Below are positions 1 through 8,968 of a stretch of DNA of 35,376 bases, one piece after another. The notes under the pieces were generated by a model that had not been told where the DNA came from, did no database searches, and saw only the letters and a list, made by a program, of their open reading frames with translations. How positions within the stretch are numbered: the first letter of the stretch is position 1; the number at the start of each line of letters is the position of its first letter. The translations under genes were made by a program, and so were the position numbers. This DNA is from Phocaeicola coprophilus DSM 18228 = JCM 13818 (lineage in GTDB: Bacteria > Bacteroidota > Bacteroidia > Bacteroidales > Bacteroidaceae). The stretch spans positions 73,117 to 108,492 of the forward strand of contig NZ_EQ973632.1 of the NCBI RefSeq assembly GCF_000157915.1, given 5' to 3'.

Positions 1-2
1 TC

Positions 3-194
3 GGCAGCAAGGTGGACTTTGGAAGCATGAATTTGCAGTATGCAGGAAGTGACGGAAAAGGAGTTTATTTTTTCCTTTCTCCCGGTGATATGGACAGTAT
101 GAATAATCAATTATGGAATGAACCTCCATTCAGTCGGTTGCATGTAGCTGACGATGCTTTCAACGGAGCTGTCTTCTATTATGAGTTCATCTGA
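3..194 (+). CDS. C-terminal fragment of an unrecognised protein (5' end outside window)
   Basis: The frame is open from the window edge and ends at a TGA at 192-194, so only about 63 C-terminal residues are visible. A GTG at 12 is in frame, but the frame continues upstream of it, so the real start lies outside the window. The fragment is rich in aromatic and small residues (it ends FNGAVFYYEFI) and looks like the last strands of a beta-rich domain of a secreted or surface protein. I cannot assign a family. A strong terminator follows at 263-310, which supports this being a true gene end. Confidence 0.55.
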   Translation, partial: GSKVDFGSMNLQYAGSDGKGVYFFLSPGDMDSMNNQLWNEPPFSRLHVADDAFNGAVFYYEFI

Positions 195-262
195 CACACA
201 GAAAAAAGGTCATGCAAACTGACTTGAAAACATGTTGAATCTGCTCTTGGGAGCTGAAAATT

Positions 263-310
263 GTAAAGCCAACCAATTCAATGCTGTAGGTATGAATTGG
301 TTGGCTTTAC
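263..310. terminator. Bidirectional intrinsic terminator between convergent genes
   Basis: A perfect 18-bp inverted repeat (263-280 with 293-310) encloses a 12-nt loop. It lies between the plus-strand gene ending at 194 and the minus-strand gene ending at 335. The A-rich and T-rich outer ends of the stem fit use in both directions. Confidence 0.85.
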
Positions 311-334
311 TTATGCTATGATGCTTGTCTCAGC

Positions 335-1600
335 TTATTTCTTGCCAAACTTCGGATCTATTTTCAGTAAAGCCGTGACACCGAAAGTGACCAGTGTGCA
401 TCCCATGATCCAGATGAAGAACAACTGATAGCCCAGACTCTCCTGAAGCCAGCCTGCAATCATGCCCGGGAGCATCATGCCCAAAGCCATAAAGGCAGTA
501 CAGATGGCATAATGAGCCGTTTGTTGTGTACCTCGGGAGAAATAAATCAGGTACAGCATGTAGGCCGTAAAACCGAAGCCATAGCCGAATTGTTCCGTAA
601 AAATACAGGCGTTGATGGTCAGCAGTCCCGGTGAGTCGGCATAGCTGAGATAGACATAGACTATATCCGGAAGGGAGATGGCCCATACCATAGGCCAGAG
701 CCACCGTCTGAGCCCGTGACGGGCAACTGCAACACCCCCCAGAATTCCTCCTAAAGTGAGTCCGATGGTACCGATTGTTCCCTGGGCAAATCCCAGCTGT
801 TCGGTTGTCATTCCCAGTCCTCCTACTTCCGGAGTATCAATAAGGAAAGGAATACTCATTTTGGCGAGCTGGGCTTCGGGAAGCCGGTATAGCAGCATGA
901 ACAGAAGAGCGATGCCGGCCTGTTCTTTCTGGAAGAATGAACGGAACGTGTTCAGAAAAGCCTGAAACAGGCCGGAAGCTGAAGTCTGGCCTGCTGAAAT
1001 AGCCTGTTCGGGACGGGGAAGACAAAATACGTGATAAACCCAGAGGCCCAGAAAAAGTCCGCTCAGTACAAAGAAAGTCAGGCTCCAGGCATAAGTAATC
1101 CCCAGGGAAGTCTTTTCCAGATAACCGGCCAGCATAATCAGTAATCCCTGTCCGGCAATCGTTGCAATACGGTAGCAGGTGCTTCGGATACCTACATAGA
1201 GCGCCTGCTGGTGTGAAGTAAGAGCCAGCATGTAGAATCCGTCGGCAGCGATGTCATGGGTTGCAGAACCAAAAGCAGTCAGCCAGAACAGAGCCAGTGT
1301 CGTCTGAAAGAAATGAGGAGCCGGAATCGTGAAGGCTATTCCGGCCAGACCGGCACCGATGAGCAGCTGCATGCTGACGATCCACCAGCGTTTCGTCTTG
1401 AGCAGGTCGACGAAAGGACTCCACAAGGGCTTAATGACCCATGGAAGATTCAGCCAGCTGGTGTACAGGGCAACTTCCGTATTGGAAATGCCCATTCGCT
1501 TGTACATGACAAGCGAAAGAACCATGACTGCGACGTAGGGAAGCCCCTCAGCAAAATAGAGAGTGGGCACCCATTTCCAGGGTGACAGGTTTTGTTTCAT
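335..1600 (-). CDS. AmpG-like MFS permease (muropeptide-type importer)
   Basis: This 421-residue integral membrane protein has about 12 hydrophobic segments. The N-terminal pattern FAEGLPY, followed by LPWVIKPLWSPFVD, is typical of the AmpG branch of the major facilitator superfamily, whose E. coli founder imports GlcNAc-anhydroMurNAc-peptides into the cytoplasm for cell-wall recycling. The length is close to the short AmpG forms. The ATG at 1600 lies 2 nt past the stop of the SpoIID-domain gene, so the genes are almost certainly co-transcribed. Operon company with a SpoIID-domain protein supports a peptidoglycan-fragment substrate, but the substrate itself is inferred. A related sugar or drug MFS is the alternative. 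Confidence 0.85.
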   Translation of the reverse strand: MKQNLSPWKWVPTLYFAEGLPYVAVMVLSLVMYKRMGISNTEVALYTSWLNLPWVIKPLWSPFVDLLKTKRWWIVSMQLLIGAGLAGIAFTIPAPHFFQTTLALFWLTAFGSATHDIAADGFYMLALTSHQQALYVGIRSTCYRIATIAGQGLLIMLAGYLEKTSLGITYAWSLTFFVLSGLFLGLWVYHVFCLPRPEQAISAGQTSASGLFQAFLNTFRSFFQKEQAGIALLFMLLYRLPEAQLAKMSIPFLIDTPEVGGLGMTTEQLGFAQGTIGTIGLTLGGILGGVAVARHGLRRWLWPMVWAISLPDIVYVYLSYADSPGLLTINACIFTEQFGYGFGFTAYMLYLIYFSRGTQQTAHYAICTAFMALGMMLPGMIAGWLQESLGYQLFFIWIMGCTLVTFGVTALLKIDPKFGKK

Positions 1601-1602
1601 GG

Positions 1603-2913
1603 TCAGTAACGTTTTTCAATGTCTGCTTCTTTGTAATAATGTTTCAGGATTTCCCGGTAGTCGTAACCTTGTTCGCCCATGACGGCGGCTCCGATCTGGC
1701 AAAGACCAACTCCATGTCCCCATCCGGCTCCTGTCAGATGGAACCATTCGGGTACACCGTTCTGTATAGGTCCCCGGTCAACGACAAAAGCGGAACTGAA
1801 CAAGTGACTTTCAGAGAGGATGCGCCGGATTTCCAGTTCCTTGCCGATAATCATTGTCTTGTGGGTTCCGACAATTTTCAGTTTACTGATGCGTCCGGAC
1901 TTTCCCCGTTCAACAGGTATCAGATCGATGATCTCACCATAATCACTTCGGGTGTTCCGGTTGATCAGTCCGGCAAGTTCTTCCTGAGTGTAATGTTTTT
2001 CCCACCGATAGAAGTCTGTTGTTTCGTAGTCGTAATTGTTCAGGATCAGTGAAAGGATCTGTTTGTCGTGCGTATTGCAGAAGCTTTCCGGTTGGGAACG
2101 AATCCATTTTCCAGCTTCCTGTTCGTTGGTAAGATCCGGAAGGGGGATATTGGCCGTGCAGTCTCTGACTGCCTGAAGATACGGATAATTCTTCTCTTCC
2201 CAGCAATAGCTGAATTCCTCGGTAACTCCGCCACAGCATTTGGAAAAACGGGCATCGCATATTTCTCCTCCTTCGGTCAGTACCTCGCCGCTGGTCGTAC
2301 GGACAGCTTCCGAAACATTGGGACTGGTAGCCTTGGTGATGCCTTGATACCGCTGGCAATGATCATCGGCGCATACATCGAAGATGGTGTGTTCTTCGCG
2401 GTCGTACCATCTCAGGTACTCATTCTCGGTCTTGATGAATGAGAAAAATTCATTTCCTTTTTTCTCAGGTTGCTTTCTCCGTTGTATCTGGGCGAGCAGC
2501 CAGCTGCGTGAAATGACTGCATGTGCTTTCAGAAATTCCAGTGGTGCCGTGGCATTCATTTCGGAGGAGATGACGCTTTCCAGATACACTTCGGCCGGAA
2601 GCAGATTGATAGCAGCTATTTTCCCTTCGTGCACGACGAGTTTCAGAATACCCGGGAAAACCTGTGTCTCCTGCCGTTCCCAGTGGAAACCGATGCCGAT
2701 GGTTACATTCTCCAGGGAGAAAGAGCAGGATTTCTCCAGAGGAGAAAAGGTCAGTTCGTGATAAATGTTTCCATTCCAGAGAATGCCTCCTTCGTGGAAT
2801 GCAACGTCTTGCCGGTCGCAAACCGTACTTCCTTTGGCGGTGAAGTGTCCGTTCAGTGTAAACTGGATGGCCAGTGCGCTGACAATGCCTACGCTTATTT
2901 CAGGTTCTTTCAT
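1603..2913 (-). CDS. SpoIID/LytB-domain protein without a signal peptide
   Basis: The protein has 436 residues. The SpoIID core begins near residue 105 with LPAEVYLESVISSEM and continues LKAHAVISRSWLL. The C-terminus carries the family signature GWGHGVGLCQIGA, so the domain is complete. SpoIID proteins are lytic transglycosylases that cut denuded glycan strands, and the Glu of the SEM motif matches the position expected for catalysis. Unlike exported members there is no N-terminal hydrophobic segment, and an in-frame TAA (the stop of the upstream gene) five codons before the ATG rules out a longer N-terminus. The enzyme is therefore probably cytoplasmic. It lies 15 nt after the DUF4922 gene and 2 nt before the AmpG-like permease. 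No sporulation role is implied, since this phylum does not sporulate. Confidence 0.85.
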   Translation of the reverse strand: MKEPEISVGIVSALAIQFTLNGHFTAKGSTVCDRQDVAFHEGGILWNGNIYHELTFSPLEKSCSFSLENVTIGIGFHWERQETQVFPGILKLVVHEGKIAAINLLPAEVYLESVISSEMNATAPLEFLKAHAVISRSWLLAQIQRRKQPEKKGNEFFSFIKTENEYLRWYDREEHTIFDVCADDHCQRYQGITKATSPNVSEAVRTTSGEVLTEGGEICDARFSKCCGGVTEEFSYCWEEKNYPYLQAVRDCTANIPLPDLTNEQEAGKWIRSQPESFCNTHDKQILSLILNNYDYETTDFYRWEKHYTQEELAGLINRNTRSDYGEIIDLIPVERGKSGRISKLKIVGTHKTMIIGKELEIRRILSESHLFSSAFVVDRGPIQNGVPEWFHLTGAGWGHGVGLCQIGAAVMGEQGYDYREILKHYYKEADIEKRY

Positions 2914-2928
2914 ATTGCTTCGGTGTGA

Positions 2929-5334
2929 TTAAAAGGATGGGGAAAGGCTGTTTCCGGTTTCCTGATAAATTTGGCAGATATCTTTTTCGGTTATTTTCTC
3001 AAAATCTTCTTTTCTTGGTGTGACGATCAGTCCGGCCATATCGAGTGCCCCCGGGCTGACCAGCAGTTGCTGGTCTCCTGTCGCTGAGTAGCAGGCAGGA
3101 CGATGCCGGTTTCTGGGAATATAGACGGTGATAAATCCCAGCCGGGCATCTTTCCAGGCAAACAGGTTGTAGCGGGGTTCATCTTCGCCGGGATGCAGGC
3201 TGAGGCTTCCGAGGTATCGTTCCACGAGGACGGTACTTGTTTCATATCCCCGGTCAGTAATGAAAGCCTGAATCGGGCAGACATACCCTGGAATTTCATA
3301 GCTGGTGCAACAGCTTCCGTCGGACAGTGTGTCCTGGTCTGTCTTCCGGGCCTTTTCCATCAGCCGGTTCCATTGCCGGATGAGAGGAATATTCTGTTGG
3401 GGAGCAGCCTGAAAGTGGAAGTGGTCGGGAGCAGATGCTCCGCAGTGTGCGCCGTTGTAGAACAGCGCGTATCCCGGATTGAAATGAGTTTCCAGCCAGG
3501 CAGTCAGTTTGCCCGGCAGCTGGCGGCCGGTTTTTCCCGCAAGGGTTTGCCATTGATGTTTCTCACTGGAGATGGTCAGATGATCCGGAAGGATCGGGTA
3601 GGGATTCAGACGCAGGATGAACGGTTCGTCAAGTTCGATACGGATTTCTTCCTGTTCTTTCGGCTTGTTGGCCGGACAGAGAAAGCAGGGCCGTGCTTCC
3701 AGCGAAGCTTTATCCAGTTTGGCATAGGCGGATACCGCTCTTGCCGGATTGAACTGTACCGTAATTTCGTTTTCTCCGATCGGGAAGGTACGGCATTGCA
3801 CATGTTCCAGTGCCTCATGATTCTTGCGTGCCAGTTCCCAGATTTCCAGCTGATGACGGATGAATCCCTTCGTGAATTGCTGGCGTAACTTGATTTCCAG
3901 AGTACGCAGACTGTCCTTATAGCTGTTGTTTTGGTTGATTTTTTCGATACTCAAGGCTGCATCAGAATTTCCCTCCCAGCGGCGGCAAAGGTAGAGTACC
4001 TCATAGATGCGTCCGATGCGGTATTGACGGGAGAAAGCCAGTCCCAGTGCGTAGTCTTCTCCGTAACTGGTGTTGGGTACACGGATGTCACGCAGCAGTG
4101 GTGTATAGAAGGCCCGGGGTGCTCCCAGTCCGTTGATGCGCAGAGCATTGTTCGCTCCGTTCTCGTCCGTCCATTCCCGGTGGTCGATGATACCCGGAGG
4201 AAGTGTGTTCAGACTGAAATCAGTCATGCGGTATGTTCCGATAACCATGGCACATTGCTCTTCGTGAAACTTGTTGACAATGGTCTGCAGGGTAGCAGGA
4301 CTGCTGTAAAGGTCGTCGCTGTCAAGCTGAACCGCAAAGCGTCCGCAGTTCGGATGATGCACACCCAGGTTCCAGCATCCGCCGATTCCCAGATCCGTTC
4401 GCTCGGGAATAAGATGAATGACTTGGGGATGGGAAGCATAGCGCTGGATGATTTCAGTGGTTCCGTCGTCAGAATGATTGTCGATGACAATCAGATTGAA
4501 CGGAAAATCTGTCTGCTGTTCCAGTACGGAACGGATGGCATCTTCGATGGTCCGTACCCGGTTGCGTACAGGGATGATGACAGATGCTTCGTAACGGAAG
4601 TCTCCGGCCGTACAGTCTATCCGGCGTTTATCCGGAGACAGCCAGGCATGAATATCCTTGAGGTAGCAGGTGAAAGCTGCTTCGCGTTCCAGCTGGACTT
4701 GCCGGTTGCGCGGATCCACATAGTCGAACTGCTTCTCACCTGAAAGCCGGGTATCCTCTTCTGTTTCGGCATAAAGGTATTCACGGATATGGATCAGTTC
4801 TGTCTCTTTTGTCAGAGCCAGCCGCAGAGCGTAGAGTCCGGAATAGAGATAGGCAGGCTGACAGGCAATGCAGTCAGCAGCTTTTTTGAAGTGTTCGGAG
4901 CGGAACATCAGCAGGGGACCGAAGTCGAAGTCATCGCGTACGCTGCCTGTCTGATAATCGATGACGGGATGATTTGTGCGTTTGCCTGCGATCCATTGGT
5001 AGCGGTCGGCATAAGCCATACCACAGGAAGGAGCTTGCAGGTAGTCACAGAATCGTTCCAGTGCCATGTATCCAAGTTCAACTCCTTGTTCCTTGGTCAA
5101 TAATAAAATATAAGGTGTCTGGGTATGGGAGGCTATCTGAAGCATAGCGTCTGTGCCGGCGGGTGATTCTACGGACAGTTGCTGACAGCGGGCATAGTTC
5201 CCCTGGAGGGTTGCCGGAGTTTTTACCAGCAGATATATCTGGTGGATGCAGGGATGATCCAGTAAGGCTGCCAGTGTTTCTTCCGGCAGAGCTCCCTTTC
5301 CGTAAGGGATGAAGCATGTGATTGTCTTTTTCAT
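2929..5334 (-). CDS. GT2 glycosyltransferase fused to a GalT/HIT-like DUF4922 domain
   Basis: The protein has 801 residues. Residues 1-245 resemble a degenerate GT-A fold ([15 protein letters not shown]). Residues 250-460 are a canonical GT2 module with [17 protein letters not shown] and a QLDSDDLY metal-binding DxD-type motif. Residues 505-801 match DUF4922: C550-x-x-C553 in [11 protein letters not shown], then [12 protein letters not shown], and H638-F-H640-F-Q642. The CxxC plus HxHxQ arrangement is that of galactose-1-phosphate uridylyltransferase and related nucleotide phosphorylases in the HIT superfamily, where the second His is nucleotidylated. The protein may both make or break a nucleotide sugar and transfer a sugar. 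It is the first gene of the operon with the SpoIID and AmpG-like genes. The substrate is unknown. No signal peptide is present, so it is probably cytoplasmic. Confidence 0.85.
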   Translation of the reverse strand: MKKTITCFIPYGKGALPEETLAALLDHPCIHQIYLLVKTPATLQGNYARCQQLSVESPAGTDAMLQIASHTQTPYILLLTKEQGVELGYMALERFCDYLQAPSCGMAYADRYQWIAGKRTNHPVIDYQTGSVRDDFDFGPLLMFRSEHFKKAADCIACQPAYLYSGLYALRLALTKETELIHIREYLYAETEEDTRLSGEKQFDYVDPRNRQVQLEREAAFTCYLKDIHAWLSPDKRRIDCTAGDFRYEASVIIPVRNRVRTIEDAIRSVLEQQTDFPFNLIVIDNHSDDGTTEIIQRYASHPQVIHLIPERTDLGIGGCWNLGVHHPNCGRFAVQLDSDDLYSSPATLQTIVNKFHEEQCAMVIGTYRMTDFSLNTLPPGIIDHREWTDENGANNALRINGLGAPRAFYTPLLRDIRVPNTSYGEDYALGLAFSRQYRIGRIYEVLYLCRRWEGNSDAALSIEKINQNNSYKDSLRTLEIKLRQQFTKGFIRHQLEIWELARKNHEALEHVQCRTFPIGENEITVQFNPARAVSAYAKLDKASLEARPCFLCPANKPKEQEEIRIELDEPFILRLNPYPILPDHLTISSEKHQWQTLAGKTGRQLPGKLTAWLETHFNPGYALFYNGAHCGASAPDHFHFQAAPQQNIPLIRQWNRLMEKARKTDQDTLSDGSCCTSYEIPGYVCPIQAFITDRGYETSTVLVERYLGSLSLHPGEDEPRYNLFAWKDARLGFITVYIPRNRHRPACYSATGDQQLLVSPGALDMAGLIVTPRKEDFEKITEKDICQIYQETGNSLSPSF

Positions 5335-5354
5335 GTCTGAACGGTTTATTGGGA

Positions 5355-5362
5355 CAAATATA
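5355..5362 (-). promoter_or_regulatory. Bacteroides-type -7 element for the DUF4922-SpoIID-AmpG operon
   Basis: Read on the minus strand the sequence is TATATTTG, matching TAnnTTTG, about 20 nt before the ATG at 5334. No clear -33 TTTG is visible at the expected distance, so only half of the promoter is supported. Confidence 0.5.
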
Positions 5363-5469
5363 ACGAGAAGTCATGAATTTTTTAACTTTTGCGGTCACGA
5401 AATCGAAAATCATTTGTTTGAGCCCCGCTAGCGGTTGGATTTTCTGTGTCTGCAGGCTGCCGTGATATT

Positions 5470-5535
5470 GTGCGGTCATTGCGGCCGAATCGAGCGGTCG
5501 TTGAGGCTGAATCGTGCGGTCGTTGCAGTCGAATC
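5470..5535. repeat. Three tandem copies of a degenerate 22-bp repeat
   Basis: Units lie at 5470-5491, 5492-5513 and 5514-5535. Each fits GnGCGGTCnTTGnnGnCnAATC, with a decayed fourth copy starting at 5536. The unit length is not a multiple of three, and the short plus-strand ORF across it has no other support. The array sits in the 387-nt gene-free stretch 5335-5721, between the divergent DUF4922 operon and rlmN. That stretch otherwise holds only the two promoters. Confidence 0.75.
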
Positions 5536-5685
5536 GTACTACTCGATAAAACCGCATTGAATGCCTTTTTGCCGGAAGGCTGGCTGTTTGAGGATGAGGA
5601 AACGAAACTTCTTTCTAAAAGGTTTATTATCAGATAAATATTATTTTATTCTGTAAAACATGGGGGAAATATTTTATTTTTTGAC

Positions 5686-5693
5686 TAACTTTG
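5686..5693 (+). promoter_or_regulatory. Bacteroides-type -7 element for the rlmN operon
   Basis: TAACTTTG matches TAnnTTTG, 28 nt before the rlmN ATG, in an AT-rich region. No convincing -33 TTTG is visible. It probably drives the tightly packed genes up to 14488. Confidence 0.6.
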
Positions 5694-5721
5694 CACATTA
5701 ATTATATAGATTAAGCATAGA

Positions 5722-6774
5722 ATGGATAGTACAAAAGCTCCGTTGTTGGGCAAGACTTTAGACGAACTGACGCAGATTGTGCTGGACTTGGGAATGCCTA
5801 AGTTTACGGCCGGACAGATTGCTTCATGGCTGTATGGCCGCAAGGTTGCATCGATTGATGAGATGACAAACCTGTCGGTGAAGAACCGGGAACGGCTGAA
5901 AGAGTGTTATGAAGTAGGAGCTACGGCGCCTGTCCACGAGATGCGTTCGGTGGATGGAACCGTGAAATATCTGTTCCGCACCCCTGAAGGTGATTACGTT
6001 GAGTCAGTATACATCCCTGATGCAGACCGTGCTACCTTGTGCGTGTCTTCTCAGGTTGGCTGTAAGATGAACTGCAAATTTTGTATGACAGGAAAGCAAG
6101 GTTATACAAACAGCCTGACTGCAGCTCAGATATTGAACCAGATATATTCCATTCCTGAGCGTGATACGCTGACAAACGTGGTATTTATGGGAATGGGAGA
6201 GCCGTTTGATAACCTGGATGAAGTACTTCGTGCTTTGGAAATCCTGACTGCCAGTTATGGATATGCCTGGAGTCCGAAGCGGATTACCGTATCGTCTGTG
6301 GGACTTCGTAAAGGTTTGAGACGCTTCCTCGACGAGAGTGACTGCCATCTGGCTATCAGTCTTCATTCGCCGTTCCCTGCTCAGCGACAGGAACTGATGC
6401 CGGCGGAGAAAGCTTTTTCCATAGTAGAGATAGTGGATATTCTCCGGCAGTATGATTTCAGCAAGCAGCGTCGTCTTTCTTTTGAATATATTGTTTTCAA
6501 GGGAGTCAACGACAGTCTGATTTATGCCAAGGAACTGGTCCGCCTGTTGCGGGGGCTGGATTGCCGGATGAACCTGATCCGTTTTCATGCCATACCGAAT
6601 GTGGATCTGGAGGGAGCGGATATGGAAACCATGCTGGCTTTCCGTGATTATCTGACGCAACATGGCCTGTTCGCAACAATCCGTGCTTCACGAGGAGAGG
6701 ACATCTTTGCTGCCTGCGGCATGTTGTCGACAGCCAAGCAGCAGGCCAATAAACAAAATAATGAAACCGTTTAA
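5722..6774 (+). CDS. rlmN: 23S rRNA (adenine2503-C2)/tRNA (adenine37-C2) methyltransferase RlmN
   Basis: This 350-residue radical-SAM methyltransferase methylates C2 of A2503 in 23S rRNA and A37 in some tRNAs. The [4Fe-4S] cluster motif is C114-KMN-C118-KF-C121. The SAM-binding stretch VVFMGMGEPFDN follows, and the second catalytic Cys is near residue 332 (IFAACGML). The N-terminal accessory domain with AGQIASWLYGR is intact, so the enzyme should be active. It is the first gene after the promoter at 5686, and the next gene begins 12 nt downstream. Confidence 0.97.
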   Translation: MDSTKAPLLGKTLDELTQIVLDLGMPKFTAGQIASWLYGRKVASIDEMTNLSVKNRERLKECYEVGATAPVHEMRSVDGTVKYLFRTPEGDYVESVYIPDADRATLCVSSQVGCKMNCKFCMTGKQGYTNSLTAAQILNQIYSIPERDTLTNVVFMGMGEPFDNLDEVLRALEILTASYGYAWSPKRITVSSVGLRKGLRRFLDESDCHLAISLHSPFPAQRQELMPAEKAFSIVEIVDILRQYDFSKQRRLSFEYIVFKGVNDSLIYAKELVRLLRGLDCRMNLIRFHAIPNVDLEGADMETMLAFRDYLTQHGLFATIRASRGEDIFAACGMLSTAKQQANKQNNETV

Positions 6775-6786
6775 TACTCGAAGAAT

Positions 6787-7854
6787 ATGAAAAAACTGAT
6801 TTTAGGTTTAAGTACAATGCTGGTGATGCTGGCTTCTACTTCTTGTGGTGATGGGAAAAGCATGGTAACTCCGATCTCCAGCGGACGTCCGTACGAGGTA
6901 TTGGTCGTAGCAGACGACAAGTGCTGGATGAGCCCGGACAGTGCGCTTTTTCATGTATTGGATACCGATGTGCCCGGACTTCCCCAGTCGGAGCGCTCTT
7001 TCCGTATATCTCGTGTAAGACCTGAATACTTTGAACGGGCCATGCGTATTTTCCGCAATATCATCATTGTGGATATACAGCCCAGTGTCTATACGCAGAC
7101 AAAGTTTAAATATACCCGCGATGCTTATTCTTCTCCGCAGATGATCATGACTATCCAGTCGCCGAGTCAGGAGGATTTTGCGGATTATGTATCCAAACAT
7201 GGAAATGTCATCGTGGATTTCTTTACCCGTGCTGAGATGAACCGTCAGATTAAGTTACTGGAGAAAGAACACAGTTCTCTGGTTTCTGCACGCGTAGGCA
7301 GTCAGTTCGACTGTGACATCTGGATGCCGGAAGATCTGACATCGTACAAGACAGGACAGGATTTTTTGTGGGCTTCAAACAATCTGAATGACCTGAACTT
7401 CGTGATGTATTCCTATCCTTTCAGAGACAACCGTACTTTTACGAAGGAGTTTTTCATTCACAAGCGTGACTCTGTCATGGCTATCAATATTCCGGGAGCA
7501 CGTGAAGGTATGTATATGGAAACGGCCGACTCTTCGTTGGTCAGCGTAAAGAATATTGCAGTACAGGGTGACTATGCATTCGAAGTACGCGGACTCTGGG
7601 AAATGAAGAATGACGCGATGGGCGGCCCGTTTGTTTCACATGTACGGGTTGACCGCGCCAATGCACGGGTAATCGTTGTGGAAGGATTTGTGTATAATCC
7701 GTCTAAGCTGAAGCGTGATCCCATGCGTAAGCTGGAAGCTGCCCTTTATACGCTGAAATTACCGCAGGAAAAAGGCAAGGGCCTGTCAGAACTGCCGGTT
7801 GACCAGTCTATATCCGAAGAGAAAGCAGTGAAAGAAGCAGAACAACAGAAATAA
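6787..7854 (+). CDS. DUF4837 family lipoprotein
   Basis: The 355-residue protein begins with a lipoprotein signal peptide (MKKLILGLSTMLVMLASTSC, lipid-modified Cys at 20), so it is probably anchored in an envelope membrane. The body matches my memory of the Bacteroidetes family DUF4837, including RPYEVLVVADDKCW near residue 36 and a conserved C-terminal beta-rich part. The family has no known biochemical role. It lies between rlmN (12 nt) and pdxA (13 nt), suggesting shared transcription rather than shared function. Confidence 0.85.
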   Translation: MKKLILGLSTMLVMLASTSCGDGKSMVTPISSGRPYEVLVVADDKCWMSPDSALFHVLDTDVPGLPQSERSFRISRVRPEYFERAMRIFRNIIIVDIQPSVYTQTKFKYTRDAYSSPQMIMTIQSPSQEDFADYVSKHGNVIVDFFTRAEMNRQIKLLEKEHSSLVSARVGSQFDCDIWMPEDLTSYKTGQDFLWASNNLNDLNFVMYSYPFRDNRTFTKEFFIHKRDSVMAINIPGAREGMYMETADSSLVSVKNIAVQGDYAFEVRGLWEMKNDAMGGPFVSHVRVDRANARVIVVEGFVYNPSKLKRDPMRKLEAALYTLKLPQEKGKGLSELPVDQSISEEKAVKEAEQQK

Positions 7855-7867
7855 GAAATAATAGAGA

Positions 7868-8959
7868 ATGGAAGAACGTAAGATAAAGGTGGGTATCACC
7901 CACGGAGATATTAATGGCATCGGCTATGAAGTCATTCTGAAAGCTTTTGCCGATCCTGTAATGCTGGAACTTTGCACGCCGGTTATTTATGGATCTCCCA
8001 AAGTGGCTGCATATCATCGTAAGGCGATGGATATTCAGACGAACTTCAGTATTGTTCCTTCGGCTGCGGAGGCACAGGACGGACGTGTGAATATTGTCAA
8101 CTGCACGGCTGATGAACTGAAGGTGGAATTGACCAGACCGAGTGCTGAAGCGGGAAAAGCTGCATTGGATGCACTGGAACGTGCTCTTCAGGAATATCAG
8201 GAAGGATATTTTGACGTGCTGGTAACAGCTCCGATCAATAAACACACCATTCAGTCGGACAATTTCCATTTCCCCGGTCATACGGAATACATTGAAGAAC
8301 GGGTGGGAGAAGGACAGAAAGCGCTGATGATCCTGCTGAAGAATGACTTCCGTGTAGCTCTGGTAACGGGACACGTGCCGGTTAGTGAAATTTCCAGTCA
8401 GATCACGAAAGAACTGATCATGGAAAAACTCGATATATTCCACAAATCCCTGAAGAAAGACTTTGGTATTGACAATCCCCGTATTGCTGTGTTCTCGCTC
8501 AATCCGCACGCTGGAGACGAAGGTTTGCTGGGTACGGAAGAACAGACTGTCATCATACCGGCCATGCAGGAGATGATAGCCAATGGTGTGCAATGCTTTG
8601 GTCCTTATCCGGCTGACGGCTTTATGGGCTCAGGAAACTATACTTATTTCGATGGAATCCTGGCAATGTATCATGATCAGGGACTGGCTCCTTTCAAGGC
8701 TCTTGCCATGGATGAAGGAGTGAACTTTACGGCTGGTCTTCCCATTGTACGCACTTCTCCGGCTCACGGAACCGCGTATGATATTGCCGGCAAGGGAGTT
8801 GCTTCGGAAGATTCTTTCCGGCAGGCTGTTTATGTGGCTATAGATGTCTTTCGCCGCCGTTGCATGGAAGCAGAAATTAATGCTCATCCGTTGCGCAGAC
8901 AATATTACGAAAAACGGGACGACAGTGACAAACTGAAACTGGATACTGTAGAAGATTAA
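7868..8959 (+). CDS. pdxA: 4-hydroxythreonine-4-phosphate dehydrogenase PdxA
   Basis: The 363-residue cytoplasmic enzyme oxidises 4-phosphohydroxy-L-threonine in the DXP-dependent pathway to pyridoxal phosphate. Metal-binding histidines are at H169 (TGHVPVSEI), H214 (LNPHAGDEG) and H269 (MYHDQGLAPFK), and the motifs VTAPINK and GLPIVRTSPAHGTAYDIAGKG are intact. The length is slightly above the E. coli enzyme. It starts 13 nt after the DUF4837 gene and ends 9 nt before the nucleotidyltransferase gene. A PdxA2-type paralogue with another substrate cannot be excluded, but all signature residues fit PdxA. Confidence 0.95.
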   Translation: MEERKIKVGITHGDINGIGYEVILKAFADPVMLELCTPVIYGSPKVAAYHRKAMDIQTNFSIVPSAAEAQDGRVNIVNCTADELKVELTRPSAEAGKAALDALERALQEYQEGYFDVLVTAPINKHTIQSDNFHFPGHTEYIEERVGEGQKALMILLKNDFRVALVTGHVPVSEISSQITKELIMEKLDIFHKSLKKDFGIDNPRIAVFSLNPHAGDEGLLGTEEQTVIIPAMQEMIANGVQCFGPYPADGFMGSGNYTYFDGILAMYHDQGLAPFKALAMDEGVNFTAGLPIVRTSPAHGTAYDIAGKGVASEDSFRQAVYVAIDVFRRRCMEAEINAHPLRRQYYEKRDDSDKLKLDTVED

Positions 8960-8968
8960 GAGATAAAA

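Noticed and set aside
1603-2913. Sporulation function for the SpoIID-domain gene
   Set aside because: No other sporulation gene is present and Bacteroidales do not form spores; the domain is a general glycan-cutting fold.
5446-5637. Short plus-strand ORF across the 22-bp repeats
   Set aside because: It arises from the tandem repeat, whose unit length shifts the frame; it shows no recognisable domain or start signal.
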